DNA of 7,256 bases from Thermoplasmata archaeon M9B1D (GCA_002900535.1 MUGC01000059.1:1-7256); one strand, 5' to 3'. Shown: positions 1 through 5,148, counted from the stretch's first letter. Numbers and translations: made by a program. Notes: generated by a model not told the origin, from the sequence alone.

Positions 1-613
1 CTTCGGCCATTTTTTTTGAAGCTTGAAATTCTCCATCTGCAATAATTATTCTAGCACGTTTTTCCCTTTCCGCCTCTGCTTGTTTTGCAATAGCTCTAAG
101 CATTTCTTCAGGTAATGCAACATCTCTAATTGTTACAGCTGTAACCTTTATCCCCCAAGGATCTGTTCCCTGATCAATTAGTGTTTGCAAGCTTTTATTT
201 AATTCATCTCGCTTTGATAACAAATGATCAAGACTTTCCTGTCCAAGAACATCCCTAAGTGTTGTCTGTGCTAGAAGACTTGTTGCTACATCATATCTTT
301 GAACTTCAACAACTGCCTTCTGTGGATCTGTTATCCTAAAATACACAACAGCATCGACATCTACTGTAACATTATCTTCAGTGATCACTCTTTGTTTTGG
401 AACATCAATAACACGCGTTCTCAAATCAAGTTTTATTATCCTATCTATTATTGGTATAATAAAAACAAGACCAGGTCCCTTTATTCCAAGTAATCTCCCC
501 AGTCGAAATATAACTATCCTTTGATATTCAGCCATTATTTTTATTGCTGATGCAAGTATCATCAATAAAAAAAATACTATTACTATTAGGATATAAATTA
601 ATGTTTCTAACAT
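1..613 (-). CDS. Slipin / stomatin-like SPFH-domain membrane protein (3' part missing)
   Basis: SPFH-family membrane scaffold protein (slipin/prokaryotic stomatin), which oligomerises on the cytoplasmic membrane and is often partnered with an NfeD protein. The first 204 residues are visible and the gene runs off the left edge. Residues 3-24 are one hydrophobic membrane segment. The SPFH (Band 7) domain follows from about residue 27, with family-typical stretches RLGRLLGIKGPGLVFIIP (38-55), LDLRTRVIDVPKQ (62-74) and VDVDAVVYFRITDP (84-97). LPEEMLRAIAKQAEAERE (167-184) begins the usual C-terminal coiled coil. The start ATG (611-613) follows GAAGGTG (621-627) with a 7-nt spacer. It lies downstream of the LamG gene on the same strand, separated by a T-tract, so it is probably its own unit. 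No NfeD gene is visible; it could lie beyond the edge. Confidence 0.95.
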   Translation of the reverse strand, partial: MLETLIYILIVIVFFLLMILASAIKIMAEYQRIVIFRLGRLLGIKGPGLVFIIPIIDRIIKLDLRTRVIDVPKQRVITEDNVTVDVDAVVYFRITDPQKAVVEVQRYDVATSLLAQTTLRDVLGQESLDHLLSKRDELNKSLQTLIDQGTDPWGIKVTAVTIRDVALPEEMLRAIAKQAEAEREKRARIIIADGEFQASKKMAE

Positions 614-649
614 AATTTTTCACCTTCAAAAAGTCAAAAGTAATTTGTG

Positions 650-677
650 TTATTAAGTGTTTCTGTAAAAATTACAG
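650..677 (-). promoter_or_regulatory. Putative slipin promoter with an upstream palindrome
   Basis: On the minus strand, CTTAATAA (650-657) is a weak TATA-like box. It would place the transcript start near 628, just ahead of the Shine-Dalgarno site. Directly upstream lies a perfect 15-bp palindrome (663-677: CTGTAA, 3-nt centre AAA, TTACAG). A further TACAGAAA (695-702) is the inverted match of TTTCTGTA (660-667). The palindrome sits where an archaeal activator or repressor could bind. It is AT-rich, so chance is possible. Confidence 0.35.
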
Positions 678-750
678 TTAAATAATAGTAGAAATACAGA
701 AAGCAATCATTTTGTTAAGTAGCGTAATATACCATAATAAACAAGTGACA

Positions 751-762
751 AAGAAAAAAAAA
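751..762 (-). terminator. T-tract terminator after the LamG gene
   Basis: On the minus strand this reads nine T followed by CTT, about 25 nt after the LamG stop codon. Archaeal RNA polymerase stops at such T-tracts without needing a hairpin. It separates the LamG unit from the slipin gene. Confidence 0.5.
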
Positions 763-784
763 TTTGTTATTCGGTTTATTTAGT

Positions 785-1879
785 TTATAGTATTATTTGG
801 TTTAGTATTTTTTCAAAGAAAGGAAAACGATGAAAGAGTTTTTCTAAAATTAATGGTATGTTAATTGATATAGCTTTAGAAGTTACAGACACCCATCCAC
901 TCTGAGCACCATTTATATCCTCGGCAATAACTCCTATAGGACCTTTATTTCCTTCACAATCTATATTTACTAATGCACCTGAATCATAAAATTCTGTCCA
1001 ATCATCAACGTTTTGATCATTATTCCAAGAAACACCATATCTTATTTTATCTCCATTCGTATCAGTCGAATTAACCATTAATTCATCATTTTTTTTATCA
1101 TAGACACAACTAGGTATAGTCGGTGGTTTATTTCCACCAGGTATCTTATAAACTTTTAACTCATCAATTATTCCATCAAAAAACTCTGATTCATTAGTTG
1201 CCATACCTATCTTAGCCAACTTAAACTGGATTGAAATCATAGGACATAACCAGTCTAAATCACTACCAACAAGCTCACCATCTACATAAAGTTCTATAAG
1301 AGGATTTACTTCACTACCATAATAAATACCTTCGATATAATGCCATGAACCATCATTATAACTGTTAGTAGAATTTATTATTAATCCACAAATATCAGTA
1401 CTCTCAATCTTCATCTGAAGAGTTCCACCAGAATTAATTTTTATATAAAAAATTGGTATAGGAGAAGAATAAGTCATCATATAGATAACACCTGACTCAT
1501 CTGATTCAGATTTAATCCATGTAGAGATTTTATAATCATCAGTTTTATTAAAACCTAAATTTTTTGAGTATAGATCTAAATTAATATGACTAGATTCTCC
1601 ATTAAAATCTAGTGCATAACCTGAATAGCCAGTAATCCATACAGAGTCTATTATTGTTCCATCAAAACCATGTCCTGATGAATCATGCGCTATGTTACCA
1701 TTTCCTTCATCAAAACTCCAATAAGATAATAATCCTAAATTTTCAGTTTTGTTATTAAGCGAAAAATAATCATTTGATTGAATGTTGACATTTCCTATTG
1801 TTGAAGGTAAAACATTTATGCCAATAAATATCAGGAAAATAAGAATTATTAAATTAACTCTACATAAATTTTTTTTCAT
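785..1879 (-). CDS. Secreted LamG-domain surface protein with PKD/Ig-like domain and C-terminal hydrophobic helix
   Basis: Exported 364-residue protein, probably a cell-surface binding or adhesion protein; the ligand is unknown. Residues 1-30 are a signal peptide or anchor (basic MKKNLCR, then a long hydrophobic run). Residues 50-245 form a LamG/concanavalin-like jelly roll, opening with LLSYWSFDEGNG and HDSSGHGFDGT and closing with DGIIDELKVY. Residues 250-335 form a PKD/Ig-like domain (NKPPTIP, DTNGDKIRYGVSW, AEDINGAQSGWV). The tail 342-364 is a hydrophobic/basic helix containing LEKLFHRFPFFEKILN. Several N-x-S/T sequons suit an external location. An ATG at 1898-1900 would add seven residues, but I chose 1879: GTGGGG (1886-1891) lies 6 nt before it, and the TATA box puts the transcript start at about 1899. 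The gene is monocistronic. Confidence 0.88.
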   Translation of the reverse strand: MKKNLCRVNLIILIFLIFIGINVLPSTIGNVNIQSNDYFSLNNKTENLGLLSYWSFDEGNGNIAHDSSGHGFDGTIIDSVWITGYSGYALDFNGESSHINLDLYSKNLGFNKTDDYKISTWIKSESDESGVIYMMTYSSPIPIFYIKINSGGTLQMKIESTDICGLIINSTNSYNDGSWHYIEGIYYGSEVNPLIELYVDGELVGSDLDWLCPMISIQFKLAKIGMATNESEFFDGIIDELKVYKIPGGNKPPTIPSCVYDKKNDELMVNSTDTNGDKIRYGVSWNNDQNVDDWTEFYDSGALVNIDCEGNKGPIGVIAEDINGAQSGWVSVTSKAISINIPLILEKLFHRFPFFEKILNQIIL

Positions 1880-1920
1880 TATTTTCCCCACAGTATTCAT
1901 ATATATTAATGCTATTTAAG

Positions 1921-1928
1921 TATATAAA
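1921..1928 (-). promoter_or_regulatory. TATA box of the LamG gene
   Basis: TTTATATA on the minus strand. The predicted transcript start about 25 bp on is near 1899. This gives a leader of about 20 nt that includes the Shine-Dalgarno site and supports the start at 1879. Confidence 0.55.
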
Positions 1929-2088
1929 TATATTATGTAATTAAATAATATTATTTATATTGTTTGAATTTCTGTTAATTGTTTGCTCATTGAACCAACA
2001 TACAGATTATACATTAATATAAAAAATAAGAGATGATGACATCTTTATTCATATATTTGTAACATTTGTTTCGTTTAGTAATAAAAAA

Positions 2089-2099
2089 ATTTATATATA
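2089..2099 (+). promoter_or_regulatory. TATA box of small RNA candidate 1
   Basis: ATTTATATATA on the plus strand, preceded by an A-run that could serve as BRE. It places the transcript start at about 2119-2121. The same 11-mer recurs upstream of small RNA candidate 2. Confidence 0.5.
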
Positions 2100-2119
2100 A
2101 ATAATACCAATATATTTTA

Positions 2120-2204
2120 GAGGGCTTATATAACAATGGAGTTGGGTTTTTGTTACGACTTCCTGGCAAAAACCCATCGCCTCCTACATTTTGATTCTTT
2201 TTTT
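2120..2204 (+). ncRNA. Small RNA candidate 1: hairpin with loop complementary to the 16S rRNA 3' end
   Basis: No protein family or RNA family is recognised. TGGGTTTTTG (2143-2152) pairs perfectly over 10 bp with CAAAAACCCA (2167-2176). GGAG (2138-2141) pairs with CTCC (2181-2184) below a small asymmetric internal loop. The 14-nt apical loop is 2153-2166. GC over 2138-2184 is 24 of 47, far above the AT-rich flanks, as expected for a structured RNA in a low-GC genome. A strong TATA box sits about 26 bp upstream of 2120 and a T7 tract (2198-2204) closes the unit. TTGTTACGACTT (2150-2161) is the exact complement of the universal 16S segment AAGUCGUAACAA. The alternative is a 27-codon ORF at 2136-2219 (see findings). 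I favour RNA because of the perfect stem. Confidence 0.55.
2198..2204 (+). terminator. T7 tract ending small RNA candidate 1
   Basis: Seven T follow 13 nt after the base of the hairpin, giving a transcript of about 85 nt. Confidence 0.4.
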
Positions 2205-2244
2205 AAAAATAACACATAATATAAAGTTATAATAAACAAAACAT

Positions 2245-2255
2245 ATTTATATATA
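2245..2255 (+). promoter_or_regulatory. TATA box of small RNA candidate 2
   Basis: ATTTATATATA on the plus strand, identical to the 11-mer at 2089-2099. Its centre is about 26 bp from G2276, the first base of the long terminal stem, so the promoter and the structure agree on the same 5' end. Confidence 0.55.
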
Positions 2256-2275
2256 TAAGACAATTATAATAAATA

Positions 2276-2368
2276 GGTCTAGTATAGCAGGATAATGGTT
2301 TTTTCTTATTCCATCCTTTCTCTCCTGTTAGGCCATATCCCAAACAAATTAAATCACTATACTAGACC
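2276..2368 (+). ncRNA. Small RNA candidate 2: 93-nt RNA closed by a perfect 12-bp terminal stem
   Basis: GGTCTAGTATAG (2276-2287) is the exact reverse complement of CTATACTAGACC (2357-2368), so the whole element is closed by 12 uninterrupted pairs. Inside, CAGGA (2288-2292) can pair with TCCTG, and GGATAA can pair with TTATTCC across a bulge. The 3' part of the interior, up to 2356, looks single-stranded. A TATA box predicts a start exactly at the stem's first base. A pyrimidine-rich stretch, CCCCTTCTTACCTTT, begins inside the stem's 3' end and continues past it. GC is 34 of 93, clearly richer than the flanks. It has no tRNA T-arm, no C/D boxes and no recognisable SRP or RNase P features. I do not recognise the family. 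Confidence 0.6.
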
Positions 2369-2580
2369 CCTTCTTACCTTTATAGATTAACTTTCACACC
2401 AAAAAATTCTTTTTTCAATATTTTTCCCCATTACTCTAATTGTAGGTTAAACTTCAATTACCATCTTTTACAATTACATTTTGCACAAAATTTTACAATT
2501 GACAATCATTTTTTACTAACATGATTCTGTTTTAACTCTTACTATTTGTCTATTTTCTCATTTTCAAATCAAAAATTAAT
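2369..2580. other. Gene-free AT-rich stretch
   Basis: I see no credible gene on either strand. TTTTACAATT occurs twice, 25 nt apart (2466-2475 and 2491-2500). TAATTGTA (2437-2444) can pair with TACAATTA (2469-2476) across a 24-nt loop. Minus-strand transcripts of the 4TM gene must end in here, but no single clear terminator stands out. Confidence 0.5.
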
Positions 2581-3276
2581 CTATGATAAATCCTCTATAG
2601 GTTTTTTCTTTATTACAACGGCAAAACTGATAATACTTAATATTGAATTTAATATCATTAAATACCAAGCATAACCCGGACTAGAATTATAATTAAGTGA
2701 TATATTAGTAATTGGTTCAGTATAAGATAAATCACTCCAGAATCCTAACAGTCCCTTTAAATCTGATCCACCAATAAGATTTTCAATGCTTTCAACACTT
2801 TCATTTTGAAGAATAGTATAATGTATTGCAAAGTAGCATACTGTAAAAATAGAAACAATAAAAACCAATAAAGAAAGGCCACCTCCAACTTTAAGAATTA
2901 AATTTGTATTACCAATAGGAGCGAATAACAATAAATAACAAATCAAAGCAAATACAGAAATTAGAACTAAAATAATCATAATGTAAAAAGTATTATTGTA
3001 AATATCAAAAACACTTGGAACGAAACCAGGGATATCCTGATAATCCACTAAATTTTCAATATCATTATAATTATAAGTACTGGATTTGGATATTCCTGTA
3101 AATAAATTTTTTACTTCAATTTTGCCTTCGGTCAGGAAATTTATATTATCATAGCTATTCATACTGCTTCCGATTATTAAGGAAAAGTGAGAACCATACC
3201 ATACCCCAAAAAAAGATACCATTGTTAATAAAAGAATAGCAATAGAGATAATTAATGCTGTAAGATTTTTTTTCAT
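2581..3276 (-). CDS. Four-helix integral membrane protein, function unknown
   Basis: Unrecognised 231-residue membrane protein. Hydrophobic segments lie at about residues 5-28, 98-119, 128-153 and 203-222. Two long polar segments, 29-97 and 154-202, contain N-x-S/T sites and are predicted to be outside. The N-terminal MKKN and C-terminal KKK ends are predicted inside by the positive-inside rule. This claudin-like topology is a resemblance in layout only. GW in the first segment (GVWYGSHF) and GYAWYL at the start of the fourth are the most distinctive short motifs. The ATG at 3274-3276 follows a GAGGAAAGG site (3279-3287). Only 30 nt separate it from the upstream beta-rich gene, so the two are probably cotranscribed and may act together in the envelope. 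Confidence 0.85.
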   Translation of the reverse strand: MKKNLTALIISIAILLLTMVSFFGVWYGSHFSLIIGSSMNSYDNINFLTEGKIEVKNLFTGISKSSTYNYNDIENLVDYQDIPGFVPSVFDIYNNTFYIMIILVLISVFALICYLLLFAPIGNTNLILKVGGGLSLLVFIVSIFTVCYFAIHYTILQNESVESIENLIGGSDLKGLLGFWSDLSYTEPITNISLNYNSSPGYAWYLMILNSILSIISFAVVIKKKPIEDLS

Positions 3277-3306
3277 ATCCTTTCCTCTGTTAAACTAAAA
3301 TTTCCA

Positions 3307-3684
3307 CTAGAGTCTTTGATAGTATTCTATACTACCCTCTGTTCCACCAGTAAGATATGTGAGTTTAAGTCTATTATAACTTAAAAATTCATATTTCATT
3401 TCCCAAGATATTGTCTCTTCCTCAATTATTGTTATCGTGAATGTAACATTAATTATGTTACCTTTTACAGTGTAATTGCCTGAAATTCCATTTTCCTCTG
3501 TCCCAGTAGACTTAATTTCTATTATGCCATTTTCTCTAAATATATATATTCCACCCTCTGTCTCCCCTTTCCAGGAGCCTATCAATGTTGGTTGGTTATT
3601 AAACATAAATAAAACCACTATAAATGAAATTACTATTATTACAATTATTAAAATAGAAAATATAACTTTGTTAATCTTTTTCAT
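3307..3684 (-). CDS. Membrane-anchored small beta-rich protein (lipocalin-like / DUF5640-like)
   Basis: 125-residue protein with one N-terminal membrane segment (about 6-28) and an external beta-sheet domain (33-125). The pattern is LIGSWKGETEGGIYIFRENG, then ISGNYTVKGNIINVTF, then YEFLSYNRLKL and a final YYQRL. This alternation of 'G-x-W', 'F-x-x-x-G' and 'G-x-Y-x-x-x-G-x-x-I' is typical of small lipocalin-like domains such as DUF5640; the family call is from memory. The ATG at 3682-3684 has GGAAGGA (3690-3696) 5 nt upstream. It is the first gene of a probable operon with the four-helix membrane protein, driven by the conserved promoter cassette at 3715-3750. A substrate cannot be inferred. 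Confidence 0.85.
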   Translation of the reverse strand: MKKINKVIFSILIIVIIVISFIVVLFMFNNQPTLIGSWKGETEGGIYIFRENGIIEIKSTGTEENGISGNYTVKGNIINVTFTITIIEEETISWEMKYEFLSYNRLKLTYLTGGTEGSIEYYQRL

Positions 3685-3714
3685 ATTTTTCCTTCCTCAA
3701 ATTCATTAATTTAA

Positions 3715-3750
3715 AACAGCTAAAAGTTTATAAACTTCTTCTTAAACAAA
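3715..3750 (-). promoter_or_regulatory. Conserved promoter cassette, copy A (beta-rich/4TM operon)
   Basis: TTTATAAA at 3727-3734 is the TATA core. It predicts a start near 3705 and a leader of about 21 nt containing the Shine-Dalgarno site. On the plus strand AACAGCTAAA precedes the core and CTTAAACAAA follows it, both shared with the cassette at 5149-5192. The core lies in a perfect 14-bp palindrome, AAGTTTATAAACTT (3724-3737). Confidence 0.6.
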
Positions 3751-3770
3751 CTGTTTTGTAGGTTTAATAG

Positions 3771-3923
3771 TTATTTTTGTCTTGCTCTTGGCGTACTTTT
3801 GATTCGAACTGGCATTTTAGGTTTTTTTATATGCTTCTTTCCTTTCTTTTTTGATTCCTTATCACTAAGATGTATATTCATGCCTTTCTCAATATATCGT
3901 CTTTGCCTCTCTTTTTTAGCCAT
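3771..3923 (-). CDS. Small, highly basic protein (50 aa), function unknown
   Basis: The sequence opens MAKKERQRRYIEKGMNIHLS and ends KMPVRIKSTPRARQK. It has 14 Lys, 6 Arg and 2 His against only 4 acidic residues, with no cysteines and no hydrophobic core. It is probably a disordered or helical nucleic-acid- or ribosome-binding protein. That is inferred from charge alone, and I do not recognise a family. The start is well supported: GGGAGG (3929-3934) lies 5 nt before the ATG (3921-3923). A TTTATAAA (3944-3951) upstream would put a transcript start near 3922, too close for the Shine-Dalgarno site to be used. Either the message starts further upstream or this TATA match is fortuitous. Confidence 0.75.
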   Translation of the reverse strand: MAKKERQRRYIEKGMNIHLSDKESKKKGKKHIKKPKMPVRIKSTPRARQK

Positions 3924-4002
3924 TTTTTCCTCCCTCAAACTTTTTTATAAAGAATCATTTAACTTCTAAATCTTTTTTTATCTCATCAAATTGTTTTTTA
4001 TA

Positions 4003-4098
4003 TTATAAACCAAGTAACTGTTTTTTCTTTGCTTCAAATTCTTCTTCAGAAATAATACCTTTATCACGTAGTCTAGCTAGTTTCTCAAGTTCATCCAT
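4003..4098 (-). pseudogene. Detached SHOCT domain fragment
   Basis: The 31 codons encode DELEKLARLRDKGIISEEEF followed by EAKKKQLLGL. This is an almost ideal SHOCT (short C-terminal oligomerisation) domain, a module normally found at the C-terminus of a longer protein. No Shine-Dalgarno site precedes ATG 4098, and its frame is open upstream only to about 4146. The DUF4429-type gene that normally carries such a tail stops at 4161, 62 nt upstream, in a different frame. This is therefore best read as the severed tail of that gene rather than an independent gene. Translation as a 31-residue peptide is not excluded. Confidence 0.7.
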
Positions 4099-4160
4099 AT
4101 TAGATGTTGTGTCATGATAACATTACCAACGGAAGTGTCTGTTAATAATGATAGTTGCTC

Positions 4161-4496
4161 CTAAACAGCATCTCTCAATCCTTCAAAAACTGGCATTTCT
4201 TTATATCCAAAAGTAACTACATTTTCATCACTATCTACTTCACGATATTCTCTTGGATCACCAGAATATTGACGGTTTTCAGCACCTTTTATTACAAATT
4301 GTATGAATCCATATACAGTCCGAAATCTAAGCACTGGTGTGAAATTTACATTTGAGATATCTTTGAGCATAAGTACTCTTTCTTGAGGTATGCCGCCAAG
4401 TATTCCCCCTCTTTTTCTCCTGTTTATCTTGATTTTATTATCATAAAGTATAATATCTGCCTTTTTTGCATTAATCTCCATTATTATATCTGGCAT
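4161..4496 (-). CDS. PH-like DUF4429-type protein lacking its SHOCT tail
   Basis: 111-residue cytoplasmic protein resembling one DUF4429 (bacterial PH-like) domain. It has a short beta strand IILYDNKIKINRRKRGG (15-31), IPQERVLMLKDISNVNFTPV (36-55), the core YGFIQFVIKGAENR (62-75), then DSDENVVTFGYKEMPVFEGLRDAV (88-111). The family usually continues from 'F-x-x-L-R-x-x-V' through a linker into a SHOCT domain. Here a TAG follows directly after LRDAV, and the SHOCT lies 62 nt on in another frame, so the gene looks truncated although its PH-like domain seems intact. The ATG at 4494-4496 has GGAGAGG (4506-4512) upstream and a conserved promoter cassette with TATA core 4544-4551. The biochemical role of DUF4429 is not known. 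Confidence 0.75.
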   Translation of the reverse strand: MPDIIMEINAKKADIILYDNKIKINRRKRGGILGGIPQERVLMLKDISNVNFTPVLRFRTVYGFIQFVIKGAENRQYSGDPREYREVDSDENVVTFGYKEMPVFEGLRDAV

Positions 4497-4531
4497 TTAT
4501 CAATTCCTCTCCTTTAATTCCATTATCTTAA

Positions 4532-4568
4532 AACAATTATAAGTTTATAAAAACTATCTTAACAAAAA
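4532..4568 (-). promoter_or_regulatory. Conserved promoter cassette, copy B (DUF4429-type gene)
   Basis: GTTTATAAAAACTATCTTA on the plus strand (4543-4561) is shared exactly with the copies at 4909-4938 and 5149-5192. The TATA core 4544-4551 gives a start near 4522 and a leader of about 26 nt including the Shine-Dalgarno site. Confidence 0.65.
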
Positions 4569-4682
4569 TTCTGCATTCCTTTATAATTTTATTATAACTA
4601 TTTTTAATGTAAATTCAATGTATTGTACTTACTCAAATCTAGAATATAAATCTTTTACTTTGTTCAAAAATCTAATAATAGG

Positions 4683-4726
4683 TTTTAATTTATAAAAAAA
4701 GTTATAAAACAAAAATGGTGATAAAA
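4683..4726 (-). repeat. Diverged copy of the promoter cassette (copy C, orphan)
   Basis: TTTATAAAAA (4689-4698) is followed by a stretch ending AAAACAAAAATGGTGATAAA. This parallels copy E (TTTATAAAAACTATCTTA, then AAACAAAAAATGG and TTAAAAAAAT). The match is only partial and both are AT-rich, so common descent is likely but not certain. No minus-strand gene follows it. Confidence 0.35.
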
Positions 4727-4728
4727 AA

Positions 4729-4788
4729 ATGGAAATATATTATGATGTATCCTTTTACGGTCCAATGATATGGCCAGTAATTAGTTAA
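4729..4788 (+). CDS. Possible 19-residue microprotein
   Basis: ATG-initiated ORF encoding MEIYYDVSFYGPMIWPVIS. GGTGAT (4717-4722) stands 6 nt before the ATG, and TATA-like sequences (4689-4696; TTATAAAA from 4702) lie upstream on the plus strand. Against it are its length, the lack of any recognisable family, and the overlap of its upstream region with a diverged copy of the minus-strand promoter cassette, which may explain both the TATA box and the GGTGAT by descent. Confidence 0.2.
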   Translation: MEIYYDVSFYGPMIWPVIS

Positions 4789-4908
4789 ATATTGGATTAT
4801 ACTATTAAGATATTTTATTCATTCTAAATATGTCTTTAAGTAATTATATATATAGTCTTTGATAAATTTAAAATTCTAATTATGTAAAAAACATTTTTAT
4901 TTTAATTT

Positions 4909-4938
4909 AACAAGTAAATGTTTATAAAAACTATCTTA
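4909..4938 (-). promoter_or_regulatory. Conserved promoter cassette, copy D (orphan, overlaps a stop codon)
   Basis: Positions 4915-4938 are identical over 24 nt to 5155-5178, exactly 240 nt away. The TATA core is 4921-4928. On the minus strand it would start transcription near 4899, into a region with no gene. Its last three bases (4936-4938) are the stop codon of the zinc-ribbon gene. Confidence 0.55.
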
Positions 4939-5121
4939 CCAAATTCTATTTATTTCTTTTAGTCTTTTATCCAACCAAGTATCAAAATTATCATAATACT
5001 TAGATTCATCTATTTCGTTATAATATTCATCATAACAATTTTTACAAACAGATACATTATTAGGTAAATAGTATGCATCAAGTAGTGTTATTTTTCCACA
5101 TCTTGAACATAATTTAGCCAT
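4936..5121 (-). CDS. Small four-cysteine zinc-ribbon-like protein (61 aa)
   Basis: MAKLCSRCGK opens the protein. Cys5 and Cys8 pair with Cys26 and Cys29 (CKNC) as two CxxC knuckles 17 residues apart, the layout of a zinc ribbon or half LIM-like finger. The rest is an acidic/tyrosine-rich segment (DEYYNEIDESKYYDNFD) and a C-terminal helix (TWLDKRLKEINRIW). It is likely a cytoplasmic protein- or nucleic-acid-binding adaptor; the partner is unknown. An in-frame ATG at 5146-5148 would add nine residues (MKYWFGERN). I reject it because GGGGAG (5128-5133) sits 6 nt before ATG 5121, and the TATA core at 5161-5168 predicts a start near 5138, inside that extension. The stop codon is supplied by an orphan copy of the promoter cassette. 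Confidence 0.78.
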   Translation of the reverse strand: MAKLCSRCGKITLLDAYYLPNNVSVCKNCYDEYYNEIDESKYYDNFDTWLDKRLKEINRIW

Positions 5122-5148
5122 ATTTCTCTCCCCAAACCAATATTTCAT

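Larger units (their letters stand above)
4569..4908. other. Gene-poor AT-rich stretch
   Basis: I see no conventional gene here. Besides the diverged cassette and the possible 19-codon ORF listed separately, TTAAGATATTT (4805-4815) can fold imperfectly with AAATATGTCTTTAA (4826-4839). The pairing is all AT and weak. Confidence 0.5.

Noticed and set aside
299..493. Plus-strand ORF of 64 codons
   Set aside because: It lies wholly antisense to the slipin gene, has a low-complexity translation and no ribosome site.
1880..1900. Longer LamG start (MNTVGKI extension)
   Set aside because: The predicted transcript start is at about 1899 and a GTGGGG site serves the internal ATG at 1879.
2120..2204. 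H/ACA guide RNA
   Set aside because: An ACA follows the base of the stem, but there is no pseudouridylation pocket (the internal loop is 1 by 4 nt) and the lower stem is only 4 bp.
2276..2368. tRNA or tRNA-like gene
   Set aside because: GGTCTAGTATAGCAGGATAAT resembles a tRNA 5' half and D-arm, but there is no T-arm GTTCGA equivalent, and the closing stem is 12 bp rather than 7.
3476..3709. Plus-strand ORF of 77 codons
   Set aside because: It is a shadow of the beta-rich protein gene on the other strand.
4003..4163. Pyrrolysine or amber readthrough joining the DUF4429-type protein to the SHOCT tail
   Set aside because: Readthrough of TAG alone stays in a frame that never reads the SHOCT; a -1 shift would also be needed.
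4155..4355. Plus-strand ORF of 66 codons
   Set aside because: It is a shadow of the DUF4429-type gene, with no family resemblance.
5122..5148. Longer zinc-ribbon start (MKYWFGERN extension)
   Set aside because: The TATA box places the transcript start near 5138, inside the extension, and GGGGAG serves ATG 5121.
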